A stretch of 24,133 bases of DNA from CAXBES01 sp965367015 (lineage in GTDB: Bacteria > Bacteroidota > Bacteroidia > Flavobacteriales > Flavobacteriaceae): NCBI GenBank assembly GCA_965367015.1, contig CBDUGY010000034.1, positions 1-24,133 on the forward strand. The letters are read 5' to 3'. Positions 1 through 7,980 of the stretch are shown here, piece after piece. Each line of letters starts with the position of its first letter. Position 1 is the first letter of the stretch. The translations under genes were made by a program, and so were the position numbers. Below the pieces are notes generated by a model. It was not told the DNA's origin and ran no database searches. It worked only from the letters and a program-made list of their open reading frames with translations.

Positions 1-90
1 ATTCCTTTTAAACTGATTTCCAAATTGGACCCTTTTCAGCACCCGAATTTTATACTTTCTTTTCAGATTTTACTAACATGTCTGAAGTAA
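1..90 (+). pseudogene. Tail of upstream frame, probable 5' continuation of the M1-like gene
   Basis: Reading from base 1 in frame 1 gives an open stretch (IPFKLISKLDPF...) that stops at TAA 88-90. The first dozen residues look like the segment that precedes the 78-2264 protein in flavobacterial M1-like proteins, as I recall that family. From about base 36 the coherent continuation (SAPEFYTFFSDFTN) lies in frame 3 and runs into the downstream open frame. Frame 3 itself is closed by TAA at 9-11. One extra base in the TTTT run at 33-36 would join the two. I infer that this is the same gene with a frameshift or a sequencing slip, not a separate gene. Confidence 0.5.
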
Positions 91-2264
91 CTTCAGAAGG
101 TATGAAAACTATCATTCTAACCGGAAAGAATCGAACTGAGTCGGTTCTGTATATTCTAAAAAACAACTATTTCGAAAGTATCGTTACCGATAAATTAGAG
201 GTGCTTACAAACCTTCAGGACAAAAAGGTAACCCCTCCAATTCGAGCATTGTTAATTGACAGGATCTCGCTGTTTTTAAATGATCGGTTGGGTGAATATC
301 CTTTCGAAAAAATTGTAGTAAGTGAAGCTCAATACAAAAACAATCCGGTATATGGGCTTAACCAGTTACCCAATTTTATCAGCCCATTTCCCGATGGTTT
401 TGAATATGATATGGAGCAGCTTAAATCCATTACCCGAAGCTATATTGAAAATACCTTGCTCCTTCACCCAAGAGAAGATTCCTGGCTTATTGGTGCCATT
501 CAGATTCATTTGATGATGGAATATGTTGATTTATACTATCCAAAAATGAAGATTATTGGCAGCCTCAGTGATTTTTGGGTAATTCGGTGGGCACATGCGG
601 CAGAACTTGAATTCAATGACCAATATCCGCTGCTTTACCTAAACATGGCACGGAATAATATTCATCAAAAATTAACAACACCAAGAGATTCGCTTGTAAA
701 ATTTAATAAGAACATCGCCAATGATTATTACGGGGGTGCCGGCTTACAATATCTATCAGATTATCTGGGGGGTCAGGTTCTTAACAATAGCATTAAGCAA
801 TTGTTTGCTGAAAAAAAGTTGCAACCCGCTACTTCCCGAGACTTTCAGTTGATTTTAGAACAAAATACCGATTTGCCTGTGAATTGGTTCTTTGAAGATT
901 ATGCTGATTCTCGGACCACTATTGATTTCAAAATAAAGCAAGTTAGAAAACGGGGCGATTCACTAGACGTACATATTAAAACACTTCGAAAGAACGAACT
1001 TCCCGTTTCTCTATACGGTTTGAATAAAGATAGTGTTGTATTTAAAAAATGGGTGCTTCCGGTAGATAGTCTGGCGATTGTAACCATACCTGCAAAAAAC
1101 ATAAAACAACTAGCTCTAAATTACGAAGGTGTAATTCCGGAATTTAACCGCCGCAATAACTATAAAAGTGTCAACGGTATTTTAAACAGACCGATCCAAT
1201 TCAGACTTTTCCAGGATGTGGAAGATCCAGATTACAATCAGTTGTTCTTTATGCCCATTTTTGAGTATAATCTGTACGACGGATTAACAACCGGACTCAA
1301 ACTATATAATAAAACGGTACTGCCCAAAGGTGTTCATTATAAAATAGAACCACAATACGGTTATCGATCCAAAAAGTTGATTGGTAATGGATCTGTAGTA
1401 TATACGCAACGTCTTGAACAAGGGAAAAACAATCTGTATTCGATGCGCTACGGCTTTTCAGGAAGTTATTATTCTTACGATGTAGACCTGTTCTATAAGC
1501 GTTTCACTCCATTTATGACATTCGCTTTCAGAAATAATGACTTACGTAACAATGAGAAGCAATTCATCAATATCAGAAATATCAATGTATATCGAGACGA
1601 AAATGTAAACGATCTTGAACAACAGCCCAATTATAGTGTTTACAATATACAATACGTATATTCGAACCCGAACCTGATTAATTATTTTAGAGGAGCTGTA
1701 GACTATCAAATCTCTTCAAAATTCAGCAAGATTTCTGCTACCGTAGAATATCGTAAATTGTTTATAAACAACAGACAGCTAAACCTGCGTTTATTCGCAG
1801 GAGCTTTTATTTTTAATGATACCAAAGCGAATGGAAATTTTTTCAGCTTTGCTCTGGATCGCCCCACCGATTATCTTTTTGATTATACATATTACGGCAG
1901 AAGTGAAGACACCGGGGTTTTTAGTCAACAACTAATCGTAGCCGAAGGTGGTTTTAAGTCGCAATTAGAACCTGCATTTTCGAATAGTTGGATCACTACT
2001 GTAAATGCCAGCACCAATATTTGGCGCTGGATCTACTTATATGGTGATGTTGGTCTCGTCGGTAACAAAGGTAAACCCGCAAAGGCAGTTTTCGATAGTG
2101 GGCTTCGTATTAACCTTGTAGCCGATTATTTTGAACTGTATTTTCCGCTCTATTCTAACTTAGGTTTTGAACCAAATTTACCTCACTACGATGAAAAGGT
2201 ACGATTTGTGATAACTTTAAGTCCGAAAACATTACTCGGACTATTCACCCGAGAGTGGTATTGA
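78..2264 (+). CDS. Degenerate M1 (gluzincin-like) peptidase with outer-membrane beta-barrel, 3' portion
   Basis: This is the C-terminal part (728 residues from the ATG at 78) of a large cell-envelope protein. Residues 50-150 follow the M1 aminopeptidase plan: YGLNQLP (92-98) sits where GGMEN normally lies, and WLIGA (136-140) where WLxEG normally lies. The zinc site is not visible: the HExxH position reads RSYIE (120-124) and the third-ligand Glu is absent, so peptidase activity is doubtful. From about residue 380 the protein alternates aromatic and polar residues, with many Tyr/Phe-rich strands (YGFSGSYYSYDVDLFYKRF), and it ends in REWY. A terminal aromatic residue is typical of outer-membrane barrels. 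I recognise the arrangement from flavobacterial proteins annotated as gluzincin-family or M1-family metallopeptidases of roughly 1,100 residues. The natural start is therefore probably left of the window, and the ATG at 78 is only the first in the intact frame. Confidence 0.75.
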   Translation: MSEVTSEGMKTIILTGKNRTESVLYILKNNYFESIVTDKLEVLTNLQDKKVTPPIRALLIDRISLFLNDRLGEYPFEKIVVSEAQYKNNPVYGLNQLPNFISPFPDGFEYDMEQLKSITRSYIENTLLLHPREDSWLIGAIQIHLMMEYVDLYYPKMKIIGSLSDFWVIRWAHAAELEFNDQYPLLYLNMARNNIHQKLTTPRDSLVKFNKNIANDYYGGAGLQYLSDYLGGQVLNNSIKQLFAEKKLQPATSRDFQLILEQNTDLPVNWFFEDYADSRTTIDFKIKQVRKRGDSLDVHIKTLRKNELPVSLYGLNKDSVVFKKWVLPVDSLAIVTIPAKNIKQLALNYEGVIPEFNRRNNYKSVNGILNRPIQFRLFQDVEDPDYNQLFFMPIFEYNLYDGLTTGLKLYNKTVLPKGVHYKIEPQYGYRSKKLIGNGSVVYTQRLEQGKNNLYSMRYGFSGSYYSYDVDLFYKRFTPFMTFAFRNNDLRNNEKQFINIRNINVYRDENVNDLEQQPNYSVYNIQYVYSNPNLINYFRGAVDYQISSKFSKISATVEYRKLFINNRQLNLRLFAGAFIFNDTKANGNFFSFALDRPTDYLFDYTYYGRSEDTGVFSQQLIVAEGGFKSQLEPAFSNSWITTVNASTNIWRWIYLYGDVGLVGNKGKPAKAVFDSGLRINLVADYFELYFPLYSNLGFEPNLPHYDEKVRFVITLSPKTLLGLFTREWY

Positions 2265-2373
2265 AGTTGGAGTGTCGGATGCGAAATGCCGGAATTACAG
2301 CATTTTATAATAGTTCATTGATAAATAATAATCCTTAATACGTAATACTTAAAAATCTCCCACAACTCAAACT

Positions 2374-2598
2374 ATGCAACTACTAAATAACTGGCGAATA
2401 ATTATATTAATTTGTCTTACCTTAGGATTGGCCCCCTTTTTTCCAGAACCTCATATTTGGGGAAAATTAAAATGGATTGCGGGCGGAGCTAGTGGAATGA
2501 AGGCTGCAGATTGGTTTGATGTACTCTTACATGGATTACCCTTTATTTTATTGATTCGCATCATTTTAGTGAAACTAATTGCTTATACTAAGAATTAA
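2374..2598 (+). CDS. Small two-helix inner-membrane protein
   Basis: The 74-residue protein has two hydrophobic segments, about residues 8-24 (IIILICLTLGLAPFFPE) and 51-70 (LLHGLPFILLIRIILVKLIA). They are joined by a short loop rich in Gly and Trp (IWGKLKWIAGGASGMKAADWFD). Small proteins with the same APFxPEPHIWGK...DxxDxxLHG pattern occur in Bacteroidota, and some are labelled RND transporter, which nothing here supports. It stands alone between the barrel protein and the E1 gene, with gaps of 109 and 96 bases. No ribosome binding site is visible, as is usual in this phylum. The function is unknown. I accept it as a gene because of family resemblance and the clear membrane topology. Confidence 0.7.
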   Translation: MQLLNNWRIIILICLTLGLAPFFPEPHIWGKLKWIAGGASGMKAADWFDVLLHGLPFILLIRIILVKLIAYTKN

Positions 2599-2643
2599 TA
2601 GCTTTTTTTCTGAAATTAATAAGAATTCAACAAAACTTTAGCG

Positions 2644-2674
2644 TTGTTTCGCGTTTCGAATTTCGCTACTTTTG
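2644..2674 (+). promoter_or_regulatory. Bacteroidota-type promoter of the E1 dehydrogenase gene
   Basis: A -7 box TACTTTTG (2667-2674) matches TAnnTTTG exactly. It is preceded by TTG at 2644-2646 with a 20-base spacer, the usual -33/-7 spacing of the phylum's primary sigma factor. The box ends 20 bases before the ATG at 2695, so the predicted leader is short. Confidence 0.75.
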
Positions 2675-2694
2675 TAAACCCAAACTGAATATCT

Positions 2695-5109
2695 ATGCAA
2701 ACAAATCCAGAGACAAATAGCGAGTTATCTTTTGAAGATTTTAAAACGGAAGTTTTAAACGATTATAAAATCGCTGTGACTAGTCGGGAGTGTAGTTTGC
2801 TGGGTCGAAGGGAAGTACTTACCGGTAAGGCTAAGTTTGGGATTTTTGGTGATGGAAAGGAAGTTCCTCAGCTCGCTTGGGCGAAAGCTTTTAAAAATGG
2901 AGATTGGCGTAGTGGATACTATCGAGATCAAACCCTTATGATGGCAATGGGTAAATTGAGTATTGAGCAATTTTTTGCCGGATTATATGCCCATACCGAT
3001 ATAGAAGCTGATCCCATGAGTGCCGGCCGTCAAATGGGCGGTCACTTTGCAACACATAGTCTCAATGAGGATGGAAGTTGGAAAAATCTTACAGAACAAC
3101 AAAATAGTAGTGCCGATATCTCCCCTACTGCGGGACAAATGCCCCGACTACTTGGGCTAGCACAGGCTTCGAAAATTTTTAGAAATGTAAAAGGTCTTGA
3201 GAATAAGACGAATTTCTCTATAAATGGAAATGAAGTTGCCTGGGGAACTATCGGAAATGCGAGTACCAGTGAAGGCTTGTTTTGGGAAACTATAAATGCA
3301 GCCGGAGTATTGCAAGTGCCCATGGTAATGAGCGTTTGGGACGATGAGTATGGTATTTCGGTTCATGCAAAACATCAAACCACTAAAGAAAATATAAGTG
3401 AGATCTTAAAAGGGTTTCAACGCACTGAAGATGAAGCTGGTTATGAGATAATTCGCGTAAATGGGTGGGATTATCCTGCATTGGTTGATGTTTATCAGCG
3501 GGCGGGAGAAATTGCCCGAAAAGAGCATGTCCCGGTGCTTATACACGTACAGGAACTCACACAGCCTCAGGGCCATTCCACAAGTGGTTCGCATGAACGC
3601 TATAAAAGTGTAGAGAGATTGGCATGGGAAACCGAATACGATTGTAACGCACAAATGCGCCTTTGGATCATCGCCAACAATATGGCTACGGAAGAGGAAT
3701 TAACGGCGATCGAAAAGGATATTAAGAAACAAGTTCGCGACGGAAAAAAAGCTGCGTGGGAGGCTTTTTTAGCACCACAGAAGCAGGAGCAGCAGGAGGC
3801 AGTCACATTGCTTAGTAATTTAGCTGAAAGTTCTACAAATAAGGTATTTATAGAGAAGATTAAAAATGAATTAGCTTCCGAAAAGGAGCCGCTTCGACGA
3901 ATGATAGCCGTAGCCACTAGAAAGGCGTTGCGATACGTTGTTAGTGAAGAGTCTTCAGAAAAAAGACAGCTACAGGATTGGATTGAAAATTATTTTGAGA
4001 TTATTCAACCAAAATATAGCTCCGATCTGTATTCCGAAGCAGAAATAAATGCGACGACAATAGCTGAAGTTAAACCAACATACGCAAATAATGTTGACGA
4101 GGTCGATGCACGTCTTGTACTTAGAGATAATTTTGATGCAATATTCAGTAAGCATCCTGAAGCACTGGTATTTGGTGAGGACGCGGGAGCCATTGGGGAT
4201 GTAAATCAGGGGCTCGAAGGTATGCAGGAAAAATATGGCGAACTCCGCGTTGCAGATACCGGAATTCGAGAAGCAACTATACTTGGTCAAGGAATTGGGA
4301 TGGCTATGAGAGGTCTCCGCCCTATTGCCGAAATTCAATACCTCGACTATATTTTATATTGTCTTCAAATTATGAGTGACGATTTGGTAACCGTTCGGTA
4401 TCGAACTAAAGGAAAGCAAAAAGCACCACTAATAGTTCGAACACGTGGGCATCGACTTGAAGGTATATGGCACAGTGGATCTCAAATGGGAGGCTTAATT
4501 CATTTATTACGTGGAATGTATATTTTGGTCCCAAGAAATATGACCAAAGCCGCAGGATTTTATAATACGCTTCTGGAAACTGATGAACCGGCCTTAGTAA
4601 TTGAATGTTTAAACGGATACCGCTTAAAAGAAAAAATGCCAACCAATCTGGGAGAGTTTAGAACTCCCATTGGCGTTGTTGAAACAATAAAGGAAGGAAC
4701 AGATATTACCGTGGTTTCTTACGGAAGTACTTTGCGCATCGTTGAAGAGGCCGCTAAAGAATTAAACCAGGTAGGAATTGATATAGAAGTTATTGATATA
4801 CAATCACTTTTACCCCTTGACCTAAACCATGACCTTGTAAAGAGTGTCGCTAAAACTAACCGCTTGCTGGTTGTCGATGAAGATGTATCAGGAGGTGCCT
4901 CAGGTTATATCATGCAACATATTTTAGAGGAACAAGACGGTTATAAGTATCTTGACAGCAAACCTCAAACACTCACCGCCAAACCACATCGCCCTGCATA
5001 TGGGACGGATGGTGATTATTTTTCAAAACCTTCGATTGAAGATGTTTTTGAAAAAATATACGGCATCATGCATGAAGTCAATCCGGAGAACTTTCCGAAG
5101 TTAAGATAA
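2695..5109 (+). CDS. Fused 2-oxoacid dehydrogenase E1 component, alpha plus beta (branched-chain type)
   Basis: This cytoplasmic thiamine-diphosphate enzyme of 804 residues should decarboxylate a 2-oxoacid, probably a branched-chain one, and pass the acyl group to a lipoyl E2. The alpha half (about 1-440) has the cofactor-binding stretch IGNASTSEG (186-194), followed about 30 residues later by WDDEYGIS (215-222). These correspond to the GDG...NN motif. The beta half (about 465-804) has FGEDAG (493-498), DTGIREA (521-527) and HRLEGIWHSGSQ, all typical of E1 beta. In many bacteria the halves are two genes; here they are joined without a stop, as in other Bacteroidota. The usual metal-ligand Asp of GDG is Asn (N188) and NN is DD. 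I recall similar substitutions in flavobacterial relatives. No E2 or E3 gene is adjacent. It has its own promoter and probably forms a single-gene transcript. The precise substrate (2-oxoisovalerate or another) cannot be fixed from sequence. Confidence 0.9.
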   Translation: MQTNPETNSELSFEDFKTEVLNDYKIAVTSRECSLLGRREVLTGKAKFGIFGDGKEVPQLAWAKAFKNGDWRSGYYRDQTLMMAMGKLSIEQFFAGLYAHTDIEADPMSAGRQMGGHFATHSLNEDGSWKNLTEQQNSSADISPTAGQMPRLLGLAQASKIFRNVKGLENKTNFSINGNEVAWGTIGNASTSEGLFWETINAAGVLQVPMVMSVWDDEYGISVHAKHQTTKENISEILKGFQRTEDEAGYEIIRVNGWDYPALVDVYQRAGEIARKEHVPVLIHVQELTQPQGHSTSGSHERYKSVERLAWETEYDCNAQMRLWIIANNMATEEELTAIEKDIKKQVRDGKKAAWEAFLAPQKQEQQEAVTLLSNLAESSTNKVFIEKIKNELASEKEPLRRMIAVATRKALRYVVSEESSEKRQLQDWIENYFEIIQPKYSSDLYSEAEINATTIAEVKPTYANNVDEVDARLVLRDNFDAIFSKHPEALVFGEDAGAIGDVNQGLEGMQEKYGELRVADTGIREATILGQGIGMAMRGLRPIAEIQYLDYILYCLQIMSDDLVTVRYRTKGKQKAPLIVRTRGHRLEGIWHSGSQMGGLIHLLRGMYILVPRNMTKAAGFYNTLLETDEPALVIECLNGYRLKEKMPTNLGEFRTPIGVVETIKEGTDITVVSYGSTLRIVEEAAKELNQVGIDIEVIDIQSLLPLDLNHDLVKSVAKTNRLLVVDEDVSGGASGYIMQHILEEQDGYKYLDSKPQTLTAKPHRPAYGTDGDYFSKPSIEDVFEKIYGIMHEVNPENFPKLR

Positions 5110-5312
5110 GTCCACAGATGCACTTAGACGAAATATTTGGAAGATTCGTCCGAAAATTCACACAAAGTTTATAAAAAATTTGGAAAGCCGATTTATTTTA
5201 CTGAATATTGAATGGTAATTAAGAAGCAACACAAGAATGTTACAAATAATAGCAAATAATAATTTGAATATTAATAACGATAATCCGTAACAGAAACTTG
5301 TACACTATATCG

Positions 5313-5347
5313 AACCCGTCAAGTTTCAAATTTGACGGGTTTTTTTG
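5313..5347 (+). terminator. Rho-independent terminator
   Basis: A perfect 10-bp stem AACCCGTCAA (5313-5322) pairs with TTGACGGGTT (5332-5341), with a 9-base loop, and runs into seven T (5340-5346). It lies 200 bases past the E1 stop and 114 bases before asnB. It may end the E1 transcript; if asnB transcription starts upstream of it, it would act as an attenuator. Confidence 0.85.
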
Positions 5348-5374
5348 TTTTAAAAACCTGTGTTTATAAAACAA

Positions 5375-5442
5375 GCCCCGTACCTACGGGAAACATTAAT
5401 TAGATAATCAATACTAACCAAAATCCCCCAGCTTTTACGGGG
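5375..5442 (+). promoter_or_regulatory. asnB leader with mutually exclusive pairings
   Basis: Three C/G-rich blocks sit in otherwise AT-rich DNA. CCCGTA (5377-5382) can pair with TACGGG (5385-5390). CCCC (about 5425-5428) can pair with GGGG (5439-5442). Alternatively CCCCGT (5376-5381) can pair at long range with ACGGGG (5437-5442). The last block ends 18 bases before the start codon. Alternative folds of this kind suggest translational or transcriptional control, but no known riboswitch class is recognised. Confidence 0.35.
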
Positions 5443-5460
5443 TTTATAAAAAAGACTATT

Positions 5461-7149
5461 ATGTGTGGAATTGTATGTGCTTTTAAACTAAAAGAAAATG
5501 CCGAGGCATTAAGACCTCAAGTCTTGGCGATGTCGAAATGTATCAGACACCGTGGTCCGGACTGGAGTGGAATATTTAATAATGAAAAAGCGATAATGGC
5601 ACACGAGCGTCTAGCTATCGTCGACCCTACTTCCGGAAAACAACCGCTTTTTAGCGAGGATAGAAATTTAGTGTTAGCAGCCAATGGTGAGATCTATAAT
5701 CATATGGAATTGCGGAAACAATTTGAAGGCAAATATAATTTTCAGACCAAAAGTGACTGTGAGGTGATTCTGGCACTTTATAAAGAAAAAGGAAATACAT
5801 TCTTAGATGAATTGAACGGTATATTCGGATTCGCGATCTACGATGTGGAAAAAGATTCATACTTAATAGCAAGAGACCATATGGGTATCATTCCACTGTA
5901 TATGGGATGGGATCAAAATGGAACTTTCTATGTGGCTTCTGAATTGAAAGCGTTGGAAGGTGTTTGTACTAAGATCGAACTATTTCCTCCCGGGCATTAT
6001 TTAGATAGCAATGAAGGGGAACTGAAGCGTTGGTGGACACGTGATTGGATGGAATACGATAATGTAAAAGATAATCAAACAAATATTTCCGATCTCCGGA
6101 ACGCGCTTGATGCGGCAGTACACCGACAGTTGATGAGCGATGTACCTTATGGAGTTTTACTTTCTGGAGGGTTGGATTCTTCCATTACTTCCGCACTGGC
6201 AAAGAAATATGCAGACAAACGTATTGAAAGTGGTGACAGAGATAGTGCGTGGTATCCACAATTACATTCATTTGCTATTGGTTTGGAAGGTTCTCCCGAT
6301 TTAGCTGCAGCTCAAAAAGTAGCAGATCATATCGGAACGGTGCATCACGAAGTAAAGTTTACTATTCAGGAAGGTATTGATGCAATTCGTGACGTTATTT
6401 ATCACGTCGAAACTTACGATATTACTACCATCAGAGCAAGTACTCCCATGTTTTTATTGGCACGAGCCATTAAAGCGATGGGGATAAAAATGGTGCTAAG
6501 TGGAGAAGGCGCAGATGAAATTTTTGGAGGATACCTCTATTTTCATAAGGCTCCAAGCTCAAAAGATTTTCATGAAGAAAATGTTCGCAAATTAGACAAA
6601 TTGCATATGTACGACTGCTTGCGCGCCAATAAGTCATTGGCATCCTGGGGAATTGAGGGCAGAGTACCATTTTTAGATAAAGAATTTATGGACGTTGCAA
6701 TGCGTTTAAATCCTAAAGATAAAATGATCATCGCGGGACAGGGTGATCCCAAAGCAAAACAATCTATGGAGAAATGGGTGCTACGTGAAGCCTTTGGAGA
6801 TATGCTTCCGGAAAGTGTTGCCTGGCGACAAAAAGAACAATTCAGTGACGGTGTTGGTTATAGTTGGATCGATACTCTGAAAGAAATGGTCAATGCAGAA
6901 GTGAGTGACGAACAATTGGCAAATGCCGAATACCGATTTCCTTTACAAACACCTACCAGTAAGGAAGAGTTCTATTACCGCAGTATTTTTGAAGAACATT
7001 TTCCAAGCGACACTGCTGCCTTGAGTGTACCCTCTGTTCCAAGTGTTGCCTGCAGTAGCCCTGTAGCATTAGCCTGGGATGAGAGTTTTAAAAATATGAA
7101 TGACCCTAGCGGACGTGCGGTCGCGAATGTGCATGATGATGCGTATTGA
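5461..7149 (+). CDS. asnB: Asparagine synthase B (glutamine-hydrolysing)
   Basis: The 562-residue enzyme makes asparagine from aspartate, ATP and glutamine in the cytoplasm. The N-terminal class II glutamine amidotransferase domain (about 2-190) starts MCGIV, so Cys2 becomes the nucleophile after Met removal. It also has RHRGPDWSG and NGEIYNH. The synthetase domain carries the PP-loop SGGLDSS (235-241), later LSGEGADEIFGGY, and GRVPFLDKEF. The tail with VPSVPSVACSSP and DPSGRAV closely resembles the end of Escherichia coli AsnB (554 residues), so the protein is full length. The MCG start fixes the initiation codon. It stands alone: the terminator and structured leader lie upstream and the next gene follows 128 bases later. 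The leader suggests control at the RNA level. Confidence 0.95.
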   Translation: MCGIVCAFKLKENAEALRPQVLAMSKCIRHRGPDWSGIFNNEKAIMAHERLAIVDPTSGKQPLFSEDRNLVLAANGEIYNHMELRKQFEGKYNFQTKSDCEVILALYKEKGNTFLDELNGIFGFAIYDVEKDSYLIARDHMGIIPLYMGWDQNGTFYVASELKALEGVCTKIELFPPGHYLDSNEGELKRWWTRDWMEYDNVKDNQTNISDLRNALDAAVHRQLMSDVPYGVLLSGGLDSSITSALAKKYADKRIESGDRDSAWYPQLHSFAIGLEGSPDLAAAQKVADHIGTVHHEVKFTIQEGIDAIRDVIYHVETYDITTIRASTPMFLLARAIKAMGIKMVLSGEGADEIFGGYLYFHKAPSSKDFHEENVRKLDKLHMYDCLRANKSLASWGIEGRVPFLDKEFMDVAMRLNPKDKMIIAGQGDPKAKQSMEKWVLREAFGDMLPESVAWRQKEQFSDGVGYSWIDTLKEMVNAEVSDEQLANAEYRFPLQTPTSKEEFYYRSIFEEHFPSDTAALSVPSVPSVACSSPVALAWDESFKNMNDPSGRAVANVHDDAY

Positions 7150-7253
7150 TGCTATTCAATAAATGTTGAATCTATATTTTAAAGATTTTTGTTAAAAAAT
7201 TTTAAAGTATAATGTTTTGTTAGTTAAAGAGCGTTAAGGGATTTTAAAAAACC

Positions 7254-7261
7254 CACATTTG
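7254..7261 (+). promoter_or_regulatory. Weak -7 box before the SDR-type gene
   Basis: CACATTTG differs from TAnnTTTG by one base and ends 16 bases before the ATG at 7278. No TTG at the right distance is visible. Its position makes the earlier ATG at 7263 an unlikely start. Confidence 0.3.
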
Positions 7262-7277
7262 AATGTATCTTGAGTTC

Positions 7278-7916
7278 ATGGAAAAGATATTAGTAGCCGG
7301 TGCCACAGGTACCACAGGAAAAAAAGTGATTCAGCTTTTAAAAGACTCAGACAATTACCAACCAGTAGCAATGGTTCGGAAAGAAGAACAGGCAAAACAA
7401 TTTAAAGACCAAGGAGTTTCGACAGTTTTTGGTGACTTAACCAAAGATGTATCTAAAACAACCCATGGTATAAATAAAGTTATTTTTGCTGCAGGATCTG
7501 GAGGAAAAGATGTGAAAAATGTCGATCAAGACGGAGCCATCAGGCTTATCCAAGCGGCTAAAAAAGAGGGTGTTGAAAAATTTGTAATGTTAAGTTCCAT
7601 GGGAGCCGATAATCCGGAACAAGCGAATGAAATGCAGGAATATCTTCAAGCTAAGAACAATGCCGATCAGTATTTGGATATTAGCGGGTTGACTTTTACT
7701 ATTGTTAGACCGGGAACACTCAATAACAATGAAGGGATTGGAAAGATCAAGTTGAAACATAAACTTGAAGAACAGGGAGAAATACCCCGTTGGGACGTTG
7801 CAAGAACATTAGTAAAAAGTCTGGATCAAGAGGTAGCGAAAAATCAGGCTTTTGAAATTCTTACAGGAGAAACAAAAATCGAAACTGCCGTTAATGAATT
7901 TCAAGTTCTCTCTTAA
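7278..7916 (+). CDS. Atypical SDR-family NAD(P)-binding protein (NmrA/YwnB-like)
   Basis: The 212-residue protein begins MEKILVAGATGTTGKK. GATGTTG is the Rossmann dinucleotide loop (GxxGxxG) of atypical short-chain dehydrogenases and NAD(P)H-binding proteins of the NmrA/SDR_a5 type. Later VEKFVMLSSMGADNP and FTIVRPGTL match the usual strand ends of that fold. The YxxxK catalytic pair is not clear, as in many family members that only bind the nucleotide or reduce quinone-like or sugar substrates. I chose the ATG at 7278 over 7263 because the fold starts right after it. It follows asnB by 128 bases and converges on menB across a bidirectional hairpin, so it is probably a single-gene transcript. 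The substrate is unknown. Confidence 0.85.
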   Translation: MEKILVAGATGTTGKKVIQLLKDSDNYQPVAMVRKEEQAKQFKDQGVSTVFGDLTKDVSKTTHGINKVIFAAGSGGKDVKNVDQDGAIRLIQAAKKEGVEKFVMLSSMGADNPEQANEMQEYLQAKNNADQYLDISGLTFTIVRPGTLNNNEGIGKIKLKHKLEEQGEIPRWDVARTLVKSLDQEVAKNQAFEILTGETKIETAVNEFQVLS

Positions 7917-7939
7917 TATAATTTTAAGGTTAAATAGTT

Positions 7940-7980
7940 AGAATCCACTGAAAAAATAGCTTCAGTGGATTCTATTGTTT
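7940..7980. terminator. Bidirectional terminator hairpin between SDR-type gene and menB
   Basis: A perfect 13-bp inverted repeat, AGAATCCACTGAA (7940-7952) with TTCAGTGGATTCT (7961-7973), has an 8-base loop. It lies between two convergent genes, 24 bases past the plus-strand stop and 7 bases from the menB stop. T-rich flanks are weak on both sides, but the stem length and position support termination for both strands. Confidence 0.8.

Larger units (their letters stand above)
5110..5460 (+). other. 351-base gap before asnB: hairpin, terminator and structured leader
   Basis: No credible gene lies here. From left to right there is a weak dyad GACGAA (5127-5132) with TTCGTC (5145-5150) and no T-run. 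An AT-rich stretch follows (about 5155-5300). Next comes the strong terminator at 5313-5347, then a C/G-rich leader (5375-5442) just ahead of asnB. I could not find a clean TAnnTTTG box for asnB in the interval. Confidence 0.7.

Noticed and set aside
2284..2305. AAATGC/GCATTT dyad after the barrel gene, as a terminator
   Set aside because: The stem is only 6 bp with a 10-base loop and the following T-run is four bases; too weak to call.
3042..4642. Several open frames of 60-120 codons on the strand opposite the E1 gene
   Set aside because: They are shadows of the long, well-conserved E1 frame, show no family resemblance and have no promoter or plausible start context.
5110..5460. A known riboswitch or T-box before asnB
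   Set aside because: I could not match the leader to any class I know; only generic alternative pairings are visible.
7154..7171. ATTCAA/TTGAAT dyad after asnB, as a terminator
   Set aside because: A 6-bp AT-rich stem with no uninterrupted T-run; not strong enough, though it might contribute.
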